DNA from: JANQGG01 sp964642175
GTDB lineage: Bacteria; Bacteroidota; Chlorobiia; Chlorobiales; Chloroherpetonaceae
Direction of reading: 5' to 3'
DNA length: 64,000 bases
Assembly (NCBI GenBank): GCA_964642175.1
Contig: CAZXOK010000009.1
Location: forward strand, 1 to 64,000
Shown piece after piece: positions 42,876-51,603 of this stretch; within the stretch, counting starts at the first letter, position 1; the number at the start of each line of letters is the position of its first letter. The notes under the pieces were generated by a model. That model saw only the letters and a list, made by a program, of their open reading frames with translations. It made no database searches and was not told where the DNA came from. The position numbers and the translations under genes are program-made.

Positions 42876-43502
42876 ATGACAAACAAATTTGATCAGAAAG
42901 CCCGGGAATGGGATCAGAATCCGGTTCGGATTAAAATTGCTCAAACAGCTGTTTCAAAGCTTAAATCACATATTGCGCTGCATTCAGGAATGAAGGTTTT
43001 GGATTATGGAACAGGCACAGGCCTTATGATGCTTGCCCTGGCGCCTGATGTTGGTCATGTAACCGGACTTGATAACTCAAAAGGCATGCTGGATGTGCTG
43101 AGCACAAAAATCAAAGACTCGCAACTAGACAACGCTCATATTGAGATTCATAATATCGAACGCGATAATCTTCCGGCAAACCGCTTTGATTTAATTGTCA
43201 GTAATATGACCATGCATCACATTTCCGATACACAAACGTTTTTAAATGAGCTTTATCATGCTTTAAGACCAGGCGGGTATATCTGTATCACCGATCTGGA
43301 AACTGAGGATGGATCTTTTCACCATGAACCGGATTCAAGTATCCATCACTTAGGCTTTGAACCATCGGAAATCAAACAGCTATTTCAACATGTTGGCTTT
43401 CAGGAGATCCGGGTGGATACTTTTCATCATGTAGTTCGAGAGTCAAAAGATGGCCAGCGAGAATATCCACTTTTTATGGCAATCGGTAAAAGGGAAGCTT
43501 GA
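42876..43502 (+). CDS. Class I SAM-dependent methyltransferase
   Basis: 208 residues. Motif I VLDYGTGTGLMMLALAP (about residue 40) binds SAM, and GLDNSKGML is the acidic motif II region. FDLIVSNMTMHHI and LRPGGYICITDLE are motifs IV-VI of UbiE/methyltransf_11-type enzymes. The substrate is unknown. It is monocistronic, with ferritin 183 bases downstream. Confidence 0.88.
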   Translation: MTNKFDQKAREWDQNPVRIKIAQTAVSKLKSHIALHSGMKVLDYGTGTGLMMLALAPDVGHVTGLDNSKGMLDVLSTKIKDSQLDNAHIEIHNIERDNLPANRFDLIVSNMTMHHISDTQTFLNELYHALRPGGYICITDLETEDGSFHHEPDSSIHHLGFEPSEIKQLFQHVGFQEIRVDTFHHVVRESKDGQREYPLFMAIGKREA

Positions 43503-43685
43503 ACGACCGGTCACATTATTATCATTGCAATTATTTATTTTTTGATATTTTTTAAACGCTTTACCCAAATCCTGCATTTTATATTTCAAGGCTATTTGTT
43601 CTTTGCTTCGCTCAAACCAGTTGTCTAAATTAAGCCTTGCCAAAAAACACAACTAACCCTTTTCCAATAACTAAATTCACACGAT

Positions 43686-44216
43686 ATGCTTAGCAAATCC
43701 ATCCTTGAAAAACTGAATAATCAAGTAAATCTGGAGTTTTTTTCTTCTAACCTTTACCTTCAAATGAGTGCCTGGTGCAATGACCAGGGATTGGAAGGAT
43801 GCAGCCAATTTTTGCGCCTCCATGCCGAGGAAGAAAAAATGCACATGTATCGTCTATTCGACTACATCAATGAAACCGGAGCAATGGCTGTAATCGGAAC
43901 TATTGAAGCGCCCGATACACAATACGAGAGTATCACAGATGTCTTTAAAAAAATCTATGAGCATGAGTGTCTCATCACCAAAGCCATTAACGATTTAGTT
44001 GATATTGCTCTTGCCGAAAAAGATTTCTCTACATTTAATTTCCTTCAGTGGTATGTGTCGGAGCAACACGAAGAAGAGCATTTGTTCCTGACCATATTAG
44101 AAAAATCCGAAATGATTGGGACAGATGGTCGTGGATTGTACCATTTGGATATGGAAATAAAAAAAATGTCGCAACAACGCACAGCAACTCCATCAGGCCC
44201 TCCGGGTGGCGCATAA
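43686..44216 (+). CDS. ftnA: Ferritin (non-haem, FtnA type)
   Basis: 176 residues, a four-helix ferritin that stores iron in a 24-subunit cytoplasmic shell. The ferroxidase residues are visible: Glu in NLEFFSSNLYLQMSAW (about 17), the ExxH pair in RLHAEEEKMHMYRL (about 50-53) and Glu in the YVSEQHEEEHLF helix. There is no haem-binding Met typical of bacterioferritin. A short Pro/Gly-rich tail ends the protein, and a strong terminator follows. Confidence 0.94.
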   Translation: MLSKSILEKLNNQVNLEFFSSNLYLQMSAWCNDQGLEGCSQFLRLHAEEEKMHMYRLFDYINETGAMAVIGTIEAPDTQYESITDVFKKIYEHECLITKAINDLVDIALAEKDFSTFNFLQWYVSEQHEEEHLFLTILEKSEMIGTDGRGLYHLDMEIKKMSQQRTATPSGPPGGA

Positions 44217-44228
44217 TTTAAACTCAAT

Positions 44229-44262
44229 AAAAAAGCCACCGTTTTTCTCAGGTGGCTTTTTT
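44229..44262. terminator. Bidirectional terminator between ftnA and dapB
   Basis: A perfect 12-bp stem (44229-44240 with 44251-44262, AAAAAAGCCACC/GGTGGCTTTTTT) has a 10-base loop. It is followed by Ts on the plus strand and preceded by As, so it serves both convergent genes. Confidence 0.9.
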
Positions 44263-44299
44263 TTAGTATTACCTACAACTCTAGTGACTCTTAAGGTGT

Positions 44300-45040
44300 C
44301 TATTTTAATTTGTCGTTTAAAAAGTCATCAATCGTTAAAATTCCTGTACGGTCTGTTTGGGCTACCAACCAGTTAGCCGACTCTACGGCTCCCCTTGCAA
44401 ATCCCATTCTGTTTTTTGCTGTATGCCTCAGTTCGATGCTATCTTCAGCCGAGTCAAAAAAAGCGGTATGTTGGCCGAAAACCGTGCCTAATCTTAATGC
44501 TGCTACATGCAACTCATCGGGCATAACCTTCTCGTTTTCTTCCAGACGCGTTTTCAGAGTTTTTTTCCGATCCATTTCATCCAGAATTTGTTCCGAAAGT
44601 TTTATGGCTGTACCGCTTGGAGAGTCTATTTTTCCGGTATGATGATGTTCTGTAACGGCAATATCATACCCCTCAAACGGGTTGATCAGATGGGCTGCCT
44701 GGCGCACCAATCGTAAAAACAAATTGACACCCAAAGAGAAGTTAGCTGCATACAACATTCGTGAGCCGGCCTGGTTTACTTTTTCTGAAACCTGATCCAT
44801 ATAATCGTACCACCCGGTGGTACCAACAACAAACGGCAACCCGGTTTCCAAAAACATATCCAGATTACCCAGGAAGGCTTCCGAATGTGTGACATCAATA
44901 ATTACATCTGAACCGGCAAATAACGATGCTTTTAATTCGGAGTCTATATTGAATGTTTGAGCGATTTCATGCTGAGTTTCAGACACCACCGTTGTAATGG
45001 CTTTTCCCATATTGCCTGAACCAACTAATGCAATTTTCAT
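44300..45040 (-). CDS. dapB: 4-hydroxy-tetrahydrodipicolinate reductase
   Basis: 246 residues. It reduces the dapA product with NAD(P)H in the lysine/diaminopimelate pathway. The cofactor loop is MKIALVGSGNMGKAIT, with the catalytic EHHHTGKIDSPSGTAIKLSE near residue 140. The form is the compact one, about 20 residues shorter than in E. coli. It is the last gene of parA-parB-DUF5683-dapB, starting two bases after the DUF5683 stop. Confidence 0.95.
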   Translation of the reverse strand: MKIALVGSGNMGKAITTVVSETQHEIAQTFNIDSELKASLFAGSDVIIDVTHSEAFLGNLDMFLETGLPFVVGTTGWYDYMDQVSEKVNQAGSRMLYAANFSLGVNLFLRLVRQAAHLINPFEGYDIAVTEHHHTGKIDSPSGTAIKLSEQILDEMDRKKTLKTRLEENEKVMPDELHVAALRLGTVFGQHTAFFDSAEDSIELRHTAKNRMGFARGAVESANWLVAQTDRTGILTIDDFLNDKLK

Positions 45041-45042
45041 GA

Positions 45043-45687
45043 TTAAAATGTGAGTTTAAAAGTTAGCAAAGTTCGATGGGTTGGGTTTTGCGGGATATTT
45101 CCCGACAGATCGTCGCCCACTTCAAAATCATATAAATGGGCATCTACATAGGCATCTATCATACCGCCTATATAGGTTAAAAGCAAGTAAATGATATATT
45201 CATCGCGTGTATCCCGGTAAAAATCTCTGAAGCTCCGGTACGACTCTGCTTTTACTGCCTCAGGATCTGCGCGGTACAGGTTGCGGAAATCAAGATATTT
45301 ATCGTGATTTTTTGCCACATTGTAACCATACCACCCCATAAGCCCATATAAAATTGGCAGCTTCCAATACGATTGATTATACACCTGACCAAAACCAGGT
45401 AGTAGAGCCGAATACAGCACAATGGTTGAAGGAGCCAGACGCTCTGAGCTGAGATGTTCCAAAACAGGCTTATCCTGAATGAGGCTATCAGTCAGTGAAT
45501 CCGATGCTGCATTTGAAAGCGAATCCAGTAATAAAGGCAGCATCCATGCACCGGGTTGCTCAAAGGCAATACGATTTAGGTTGTGTTCTGCTGTAAGGGT
45601 TGATTTTGCTGAAACGGGTATAGCCAGGAAAGACACTGTTACACTTAAACAAAAAAACACAGCAATCCGTGAGCTTGATTTACACAT
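45043..45687 (-). CDS. DUF5683 family exported/membrane protein
   Basis: 214 residues. An N-terminal signal or anchor (IAVFFCLSVTVSFLAIPVSA) is followed by a variable segment. The DUF5683 core comes next: LYSALLPGFGQVYNQSYWKLPILYGLMGWYG, a charged DFRNLYRADP stretch, then YIIYLLLTYIGGMIDAYVDAHL. Two or more membrane helices are likely. The function is unknown. It is 12 bases from parB and 2 from dapB, and this order recurs in Bacteroidota-type genomes, so a link to envelope or chromosome organisation is possible. Confidence 0.8.
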   Translation of the reverse strand: MCKSSSRIAVFFCLSVTVSFLAIPVSAKSTLTAEHNLNRIAFEQPGAWMLPLLLDSLSNAASDSLTDSLIQDKPVLEHLSSERLAPSTIVLYSALLPGFGQVYNQSYWKLPILYGLMGWYGYNVAKNHDKYLDFRNLYRADPEAVKAESYRSFRDFYRDTRDEYIIYLLLTYIGGMIDAYVDAHLYDFEVGDDLSGNIPQNPTHRTLLTFKLTF

Positions 45688-45699
45688 CTCTGAAGCGGC

Positions 45700-46608
45700 T
45701 CAGTGTTCGGCACCAATAAGTTCCATGATGCGTTCCAGATCATCTACCGAGTAATACTCTATTACAATTTGACCGTTACCTTTTTTGCTGTGCTGGAGTT
45801 TTACTTTTGTGGCAAATCGCTCACGAAGCTTGCCTTCCACATGACCGGTATTTACATCTTTTACCGCATCAGTTTTTGGAGCGGTTTTCTCTTTGCCATA
45901 CGACTGGACCATCGACTCAACTTTTCTTACCGACAGACCATTCTTGATAACCTGTTGCCAGACATCCAACTGTGCTTCAGGTGTTTCCAGTGACAGCAAG
46001 GCACGGGCATGGCCCATCGAGAGCTGACTTTTCTTTAAACTATCCTGAATTTCATCAGGAAGTTTTAACAACCGAAGGAAATTGGAGATGGTGGTTCGGT
46101 CTTTTCCAACGCGTTTGGATACGTCTTCCTGTGTTAGCTTGCATTCGGAAATCAACCGGTCGTATCCATGGGCAACTTCCATAGGATTTAACTTCTCGCG
46201 CTGAATATTTTCAATCAGTGCCAGTTCCAGCATTTCACGATCGGTTTCAATCTTGAGAATGTAGGCTGGAATATCGCTCAAGCCCGCTAATTTGCTGGCG
46301 CGCAATCGTCGCTCACCACTGATCAGCTGATACCCGGAACCATGAGCCCTTACTGTGATCGGCTGAATAATACCATTTTCAACAATGGATTGTTTCAGCT
46401 CTTCAAGGGCATGTGCTTCAAATTCCCGGCGGGGCTGGAATGGATTTGGCTGGATTTTATCTATGGGTACTTTACCAATAATTCCCGGTTTCCCGTTATG
46501 TTTATCAATGTATTGATAGGTACTTTCCCCATGTTTATTCTGGGTATGATGAATATTGTCCTCTGATATTAGCGCTTTTAATCCTTTTCCTAAGACAACT
46601 TTAGCCAT
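45700..46608 (-). CDS. parB: Chromosome-partitioning protein ParB
   Basis: 302 residues. The N-terminal ParB/Srx CTPase domain carries IQPNPFQPRREF and the ISGERRLRASKLAG motif (GERRxRA). A helix-turn-helix centre (LTQEDVSKRVGKDRTTISNFLRLL) binds parS. A C-terminal dimerisation segment ends the protein. It lies 85 bases after parA. No parS palindrome is visible in the window. Confidence 0.96.
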   Translation of the reverse strand: MAKVVLGKGLKALISEDNIHHTQNKHGESTYQYIDKHNGKPGIIGKVPIDKIQPNPFQPRREFEAHALEELKQSIVENGIIQPITVRAHGSGYQLISGERRLRASKLAGLSDIPAYILKIETDREMLELALIENIQREKLNPMEVAHGYDRLISECKLTQEDVSKRVGKDRTTISNFLRLLKLPDEIQDSLKKSQLSMGHARALLSLETPEAQLDVWQQVIKNGLSVRKVESMVQSYGKEKTAPKTDAVKDVNTGHVEGKLRERFATKVKLQHSKKGNGQIVIEYYSVDDLERIMELIGAEH

Positions 46609-46693
46609 GTATCCGTGGTATCGTTTAATTAATCGGTTTAATACCCGGCTTGGTTTAAATCCTTACCGGTTCATCTATAATAAGACCCTGATT

Positions 46694-47491
46694 TTAAGCC
46701 ACCGACTCTTGAGTGGCAAAATGGGTAATGCCATCTCTTAAAAACAACTCATGGGCCAAGTCCATGTAATCCTTCGATCCGATACTTTGTGCATCATAAA
46801 GAATAACGGGTTTGCCATGGCTTGGGGCTTCGGAGATTTTTACATTTCGCCTGATAAAGGTATTGAACACTTTATCTTTAAAGTAATTCTTAACTTCTTC
46901 GGCTACCTGGTTCGAGAGCCGCAAACGGCCATCGTACATGGTGATTAGTACGCCTTCGATTTCCAGGCTTGGATTCAAATGCTTGCGAACAATACTGATG
47001 GTGTTCAGCAACTGGCCTAATCCTTCCAGCGCATAGTATTCTGATTGAACCGGGATGAGAACAGCATCTGAGGCTGTTAAAGAGTTCAGGGTAATAAGAC
47101 CCAATGAAGGTGGACAATCTATAATGATATAGTCGTATTTGTTGCGTACGCTTGCCAGAGCTTTCTTCATTACACGTTCACGCTCAGGGACATCAATCAA
47201 CTCAACTTCAGTTCCAACCAGATTGATATGTGAGGGAACAACATCCATGTAAGGTAACGGGGATTTTATAATAATATCTTCAATATTCTTATTCTCTATC
47301 AAAACCTCGTAGATGGTTCGTTCTTCTTCGCCAATCGAGGTTCCTGTTCCTGAAGTGGCATTGGCTTGTGGGTCTATATCAATTAATAACACACTCACTT
47401 CAGCAGCTGCAATAGAAGCCGCCAGGTTTATGGCAGTTGTGGTTTTACCTACTCCGCCTTTTTGGTTTGCAATTGCTAGTACTCTGCCCAT
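46694..47491 (-). CDS. parA: Chromosome-partitioning ATPase ParA
   Basis: 265 residues, short ParA/Soj form without an N-terminal DNA-binding domain. The deviant Walker A KGGVGKTTTAINLAA (about residue 11), the Walker A' region DIDPQANATSG and Walker B IIIDCPPSLGLITLN are all present. It is the first gene of the par-dapB operon, divergent from the glycosylase gene. Confidence 0.96.
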   Translation of the reverse strand: MGRVLAIANQKGGVGKTTTAINLAASIAAAEVSVLLIDIDPQANATSGTGTSIGEEERTIYEVLIENKNIEDIIIKSPLPYMDVVPSHINLVGTEVELIDVPERERVMKKALASVRNKYDYIIIDCPPSLGLITLNSLTASDAVLIPVQSEYYALEGLGQLLNTISIVRKHLNPSLEIEGVLITMYDGRLRLSNQVAEEVKNYFKDKVFNTFIRRNVKISEAPSHGKPVILYDAQSIGSKDYMDLAHELFLRDGITHFATQESVA

Positions 47492-47649
47492 GGTATTCCG
47501 ATAATGCTTTGATATGTTTGAGTAATAAATGAAATGTCGGTCTTTTGATCATCAAAACAGAAAAATATACTCTATTTTTTCCGGCTCACAAACCAAGCTC
47601 AGAAGATATTAAAAAAAACCATAACTCAAGAATTTCCTTGCACTATAGC

Positions 47650-48264
47650 ATGAACTTACAGGCAAACACTTTACAGAAAAGCATACTAAGTCAAGAATTT
47701 TATAAACCAAATACACTTGATATTGCCAAGCAACTTTTAGGGACACTTCTTTGCCATTACTATAAGGGTGAGCTTTTGGGAGGGCAAATTGTAGAGACTG
47801 AAGCCTACACCACCCCATTCGATGAAGCCTGCCATGCTTATCGAAAAAAGACCCGGCGAAATGCACCGATGTTTGAAAAACCCGGCACATTGTATGTGTA
47901 TTTCACCTATGGCAATCACCATATGCTAAATATTGCCACCGAGCCGGAAGGACAGGCAGCGGCTGTTCTGATCCGGGCCATTGTACCAATGCTCGGTATT
48001 GACACCATGCTGGAAAGACGCCGGATGAACTCAACAAAAAACCTCACAAACGGCCCCGGCAAACTTACACAGGCTATGGCAATATCGACCCGGCATAGTG
48101 GCCTTGCTCAATCTAATAAAGGGATATTTATAGCTCGTCCTGCAAAGATCGAACCATTTGAGATGGGTGTCTCGACCCGAATCGGGATTACCCGGAGCCG
48201 CGAGCTGCCCTGGCGATTCTTTGTTAAAGGCAATCGGCATGTCTCGAAAGGTAAGCCCTCATAG
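47650..48264 (+). CDS. 3-methyladenine DNA glycosylase (AAG/MPG type)
   Basis: 204 residues from the ATG chosen here; a TTG-initiated reading from 47545 adds 35 residues not conserved in the family. It excises alkylated bases. Signatures are AKQLLGTLLCHYYKG, the catalytic Glu in IVETEAYTTPFDEACHA, the YVYFTYGNHHMLNIAT intercalating region and NLTNGPGKLTQAM. It is divergent from parA. Confidence 0.9.
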   Translation: MNLQANTLQKSILSQEFYKPNTLDIAKQLLGTLLCHYYKGELLGGQIVETEAYTTPFDEACHAYRKKTRRNAPMFEKPGTLYVYFTYGNHHMLNIATEPEGQAAAVLIRAIVPMLGIDTMLERRRMNSTKNLTNGPGKLTQAMAISTRHSGLAQSNKGIFIARPAKIEPFEMGVSTRIGITRSRELPWRFFVKGNRHVSKGKPS

Positions 48265-48359
48265 AGCATCATTTTTTTAAAAAAATGTTGTGATTCCCCT
48301 AAAAAAATTGTTTATAGCATCTGGCAAAATACAGCCTTAATCCTTAATCATGGTGCATA

Positions 48360-49739
48360 ATGATCGGGCGTAGCATTCAACCGGAAATAAGGGAACTGAT
48401 TCAAACCCGCAACTTCAACGCATTACGCGATGTGTTTGACGATTGGTCGGCACTTGAACTGGCCGAACTGATCTCCGATCTTCCCGAAAGCGACCAGGCT
48501 GTTATTTTCAGAATCCTCCCGCGCGAACTGGCTGCCGATACTTTTGAATACCTGGACCTGGACGACCAGCAATTCCTGCTCAAAGCCATGACAAAAGAGG
48601 AAACCCGACAAATCCTCAACACCATGGCCCCGGATGATCGTACTGCGCTTTTGGAGGAGCTGCCTGCCTCGGTTGTAAAAGAATTGCTGTCTCTTTTGAG
48701 CATCGATGAGCTCAAGGTGGCCCGCACTTTGCTCGGGTACCCCGAAGATAGCGTTGGCCGTTTGATGACAACCGATTATCTGGCAGTGAAACAGGAATGG
48801 AAAATTCAGGACATATTGGATTATATCCGCACCAATGGCCGCGATAGTGAAACCCTGAATGTGATTTATGTAACTGATGATCGCGGAAAACTGATTGATG
48901 AAATTAGAATTCGCGAACTGCTTTTAACCTCACCCTCAAAAGTACTCCAGGAGATCATGGACTACAAGTTTGTGGCCCTGAGTGCAACCGACGATCAGCA
49001 AGTAGCTGTTGATACCTTTAAACGCGAAGACCGTGTGGCACTGCCGGTTGTTGACTCGTCGCAGATTTTGATCGGTATTGTCACTGTTGATGATATTTTT
49101 GATGTCGCTGAAGAAGAAGAAACTGAAGACATTCAAAAATTTGGTGGTGTGGAAGCCCTGGAAGTACCTTACATTGACAGCACACTACCCGATGTGATTA
49201 AGAAACGAGCCGTTTGGCTGGTAGTTCTTTTTGTTGGAGAAATGCTCACAGCTACTGCAATGGGGTTTTTTGAAGATGAACTCGCAAAAGCTGTGGTACT
49301 TGCCACATTTATTCCATTGATTATCTCCAGTGGTGGTAACTCAGGCTCGCAGGCTGCTACTTTAATTATTCGCGCCCTGGCTCTTGGTGAGATTACTTTG
49401 CGGGACTGGTGGCGGGTGATGTCTCGTGAGATCATCTCCGGCCTGGCATTAGGGACTATTTTAGGTACTATTGGATTTACCCGGGTTGTTGTATGGTCAT
49501 CAATCTTAGGTACATATAACGAGCAATGGTTACTGATTGGCATAACCGTAGGTGTGGCTCTTATCGGGGTGGTTTTGCTCGGTACTCTGGCCGGTTCCAT
49601 GCTTCCACTCATTTTACAAAAATTAGGTGCCGATCCGGCCACTTCATCTGCTCCTTTTGTGGCAACCATTGTTGATGTTGCAGGTATTGTAATATATTTT
49701 ACTGTAGCTGCAATCCTCCTGAAAGATTACCTTATATAA
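48360..49739 (+). CDS. mgtE: Magnesium transporter MgtE
   Basis: 459 residues. It has an N-terminal MgtE_N superhelix (about 10-130; ELAELISDLPESDQAVIFRILP), two CBS domains (about 135-255; MTTDYLAVK and VALPVVDSSQILIGIVTVDDI) that sense intracellular Mg2+, and five membrane helices (about 285-455). These include the pore motif IPLIISSGGNSGSQAATLIIRALALGE. It forms a homodimeric Mg2+ channel. No magnesium riboswitch is visible in the 95-base upstream gap. Confidence 0.95.
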   Translation: MIGRSIQPEIRELIQTRNFNALRDVFDDWSALELAELISDLPESDQAVIFRILPRELAADTFEYLDLDDQQFLLKAMTKEETRQILNTMAPDDRTALLEELPASVVKELLSLLSIDELKVARTLLGYPEDSVGRLMTTDYLAVKQEWKIQDILDYIRTNGRDSETLNVIYVTDDRGKLIDEIRIRELLLTSPSKVLQEIMDYKFVALSATDDQQVAVDTFKREDRVALPVVDSSQILIGIVTVDDIFDVAEEEETEDIQKFGGVEALEVPYIDSTLPDVIKKRAVWLVVLFVGEMLTATAMGFFEDELAKAVVLATFIPLIISSGGNSGSQAATLIIRALALGEITLRDWWRVMSREIISGLALGTILGTIGFTRVVVWSSILGTYNEQWLLIGITVGVALIGVVLLGTLAGSMLPLILQKLGADPATSSAPFVATIVDVAGIVIYFTVAAILLKDYLI

Positions 49740-49844
49740 GCCTGATTTTGGATACCAGCTCATTTTCTCCAACATTTTCTTTCTGGTCTCAAATGTTTAT
49801 TTTTTCTTCTTAAAAACCATTAACGGGCATTTAACTTTTTTCAT

Positions 49845-50714
49845 ATGACGTTTTTAATTTTGGTGTTTTTCTTTTTATCAGATTCACTGCAAGTGAATTC
49901 GATACAAGTTGACACACTCAAACCTAAGCCCGTTGACTCAAACCTGGTCAAAAAAGATTCTTTAATTTCACCTCCACCTGTTAAACAACCTGTCCAAAAA
50001 TTTTCGGTTGCCGCATTGATCAAAAAGGCCGACAAGGCCTTTGTTGCCATTGATTACGAATTGGCCGACTCGTTATACTTAGAGGCCTATGCCTTAGATT
50101 CCACAAATGCAGACCTGCATTGGAAAATGGCTCGTTTATATGTCTGTATTGGCGATGGTATTAATCCCCTTCAAAAAGATAAACGAGCACCTTATTATTA
50201 TAAAGCTGTGGAATATGCCCGCAAAAGCATTGTCCTGAACGATCAAAACTCAGATGCCTACACCTGGTTTGCTGCTGCGCTGGGGGTTTCGGCTGAAAAC
50301 AGTTCTTCGAAAGAACAGATCAAACATGCCAATGAAATTAAATCGGCTATTGATAAAGCTTTGGCCTTGAACCCGAACGACGATGTTGCCTACTCTATTC
50401 TGGGTTCATTTTATCACGCGGTCTCAGATATTGGCTGGTTTGAGCGCGTCTTTGCCAATACATTTTTAGGCTCTGTACCAGATGGCAGTTTTGAACTATC
50501 CGAAAAAGCATTCAGGAAAGCCATTGAACTCGACTCTACCATTATCAGGCATTACTACGAATTTGCACTGTTATATATTGATTGGGGTAAACCCAAAAAA
50601 GCCCTGACACTTCTAAAACAGGCTCAGGATTTGCCGGTTAAAATGAAAAACGACCGCAGACGTAAGCGTGAAATGAAACAGATGATCGCCGAACTCGAAG
50701 ACCAACTCCGGTAA
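49845..50714 (+). CDS. Exported TPR protein
   Basis: 289 residues. A short hydrophobic N-terminus (MTFLILVFFFLSDS) looks like a signal peptide, then comes a Pro/Lys/Ser-rich linker to about residue 50. Helical TPR-like repeats include ADSLYLEAYALDSTNADLHWKMA, then KSAIDKALALNPNDDVAYSILGSFY and AFRKAIELDSTI. The spacing, with a long insert carrying WFERVF, resembles RMDN-like TPR proteins. The C-terminus is basic and then acidic. The role is unknown. A probable terminator follows. Confidence 0.65.
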   Translation: MTFLILVFFFLSDSLQVNSIQVDTLKPKPVDSNLVKKDSLISPPPVKQPVQKFSVAALIKKADKAFVAIDYELADSLYLEAYALDSTNADLHWKMARLYVCIGDGINPLQKDKRAPYYYKAVEYARKSIVLNDQNSDAYTWFAAALGVSAENSSSKEQIKHANEIKSAIDKALALNPNDDVAYSILGSFYHAVSDIGWFERVFANTFLGSVPDGSFELSEKAFRKAIELDSTIIRHYYEFALLYIDWGKPKKALTLLKQAQDLPVKMKNDRRRKREMKQMIAELEDQLR

Positions 50715-50737
50715 AAAGCCTCCCTTTCAGGTCTTTT
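50714..50737 (+). terminator. Probable terminator after the TPR gene
   Basis: The hairpin AAAAGCCT/AGG-T-CTTTT overlaps the end of the TPR gene region, with one bulged T, a 7-base loop and a TTTT tail. It is moderate in strength. Confidence 0.5.
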
Positions 50738-50786
50738 ACCTTACTAACCATTTGAGTATGCTGTGTTCATTGATACATTTTTCGAT

Positions 50787-51602
50787 ATGAAAAGAACTTT
50801 CTTCATCATAGTTTGCAGCCTCTTTATTTACATGGGATGCTCTGAAAATGATGAGATTATATCATCCAAATCCCAGCCTCTGCAAATTCTGAGCCTGGAT
50901 AGTCTCAGGATATCGGACTCCGCCATCACAGCCATCAACCTCGATTCATTCCTCGATCCCGACTCCATTGCCCGGTTCTCATTAAACTCCTCCTGCCGAG
51001 TGATTGCAAATGGTAAAACGGTTAATGGTGTAACTTTAACTTTACTCAGCCCCGCCGATAATATTATAATCGCCTCTTCCAATATTGATAGCATATCCAT
51101 CCTTTTGGATACCGCAACTATTTCAGGCCCTTTTGCGCTTGAGCTGCCCAGAACAACCACCGGTTTATTTACACTGCAAGCCTCGGTTTATGGCCCTTCA
51201 GGCTATTACCCTGGCAGTATTCAACGCCAGATCAGATTATCCAAGAACAATACACCACCCACTTTGGATAGTGTGTTTTTTTCAGCTGATACCATTGATG
51301 TAACCCTTGAGCCTTACCGGGATACCTTAATTGTCAAGGCTAAAGTTACTGATCAGGACGGCGCTGCAGATATCCGGGTGGTTGAAGCTGTTTTTTCCGG
51401 TTTCCCATTTGAAATGTTTGATGATGGAGATCTTCCGGCACATGGCGATGCATTTACCGGCGACCAGGTCTATTCGCGTGGATTTACCATCGACTCCACT
51501 AACAGCAGCGGCTCGCGCACATTCCGGTTCAGAGCCGTGGATGGTTCCGGCGATACCAGCCAGGTGCTTGAGAAATCTTTTTTTATTAAAAGTTTGAAAT
51601 AA
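50787..51602 (+). CDS. Lipoprotein with Ig-like/choice-of-anchor domain
   Basis: 271 residues from the ATG that precedes a lipoprotein signal (MKRTFFIIVCSLF, lipobox YMGC). A GTG start at 50763 would add eight residues before it. The mature protein is rich in Asp/Ser beta strands. The C-terminal domain (about 170-270) contains KVTDQDGAADI, MFDDGDLPAHGD, GDQVYSRGFTI and FRAVDGSGDTS, the pattern of choice-of-anchor/Ig-like surface domains. It is followed by one base and then the beta-propeller gene, so the two form an operon. Confidence 0.65.
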   Translation: MKRTFFIIVCSLFIYMGCSENDEIISSKSQPLQILSLDSLRISDSAITAINLDSFLDPDSIARFSLNSSCRVIANGKTVNGVTLTLLSPADNIIIASSNIDSISILLDTATISGPFALELPRTTTGLFTLQASVYGPSGYYPGSIQRQIRLSKNNTPPTLDSVFFSADTIDVTLEPYRDTLIVKAKVTDQDGAADIRVVEAVFSGFPFEMFDDGDLPAHGDAFTGDQVYSRGFTIDSTNSSGSRTFRFRAVDGSGDTSQVLEKSFFIKSLK

Positions 51603-51603
51603 T

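Noticed and set aside
45700..47491. Search for parS near parAB
   Set aside because: No TGTTTCACGTGAAACA-like palindrome was seen here or elsewhere in the window; the sites probably lie near the origin.
47545..47649. Longer reading of the 3-methyladenine glycosylase from a TTG
   Set aside because: The extra 35 residues are not family-like; the ATG at 47650 gives the usual length.
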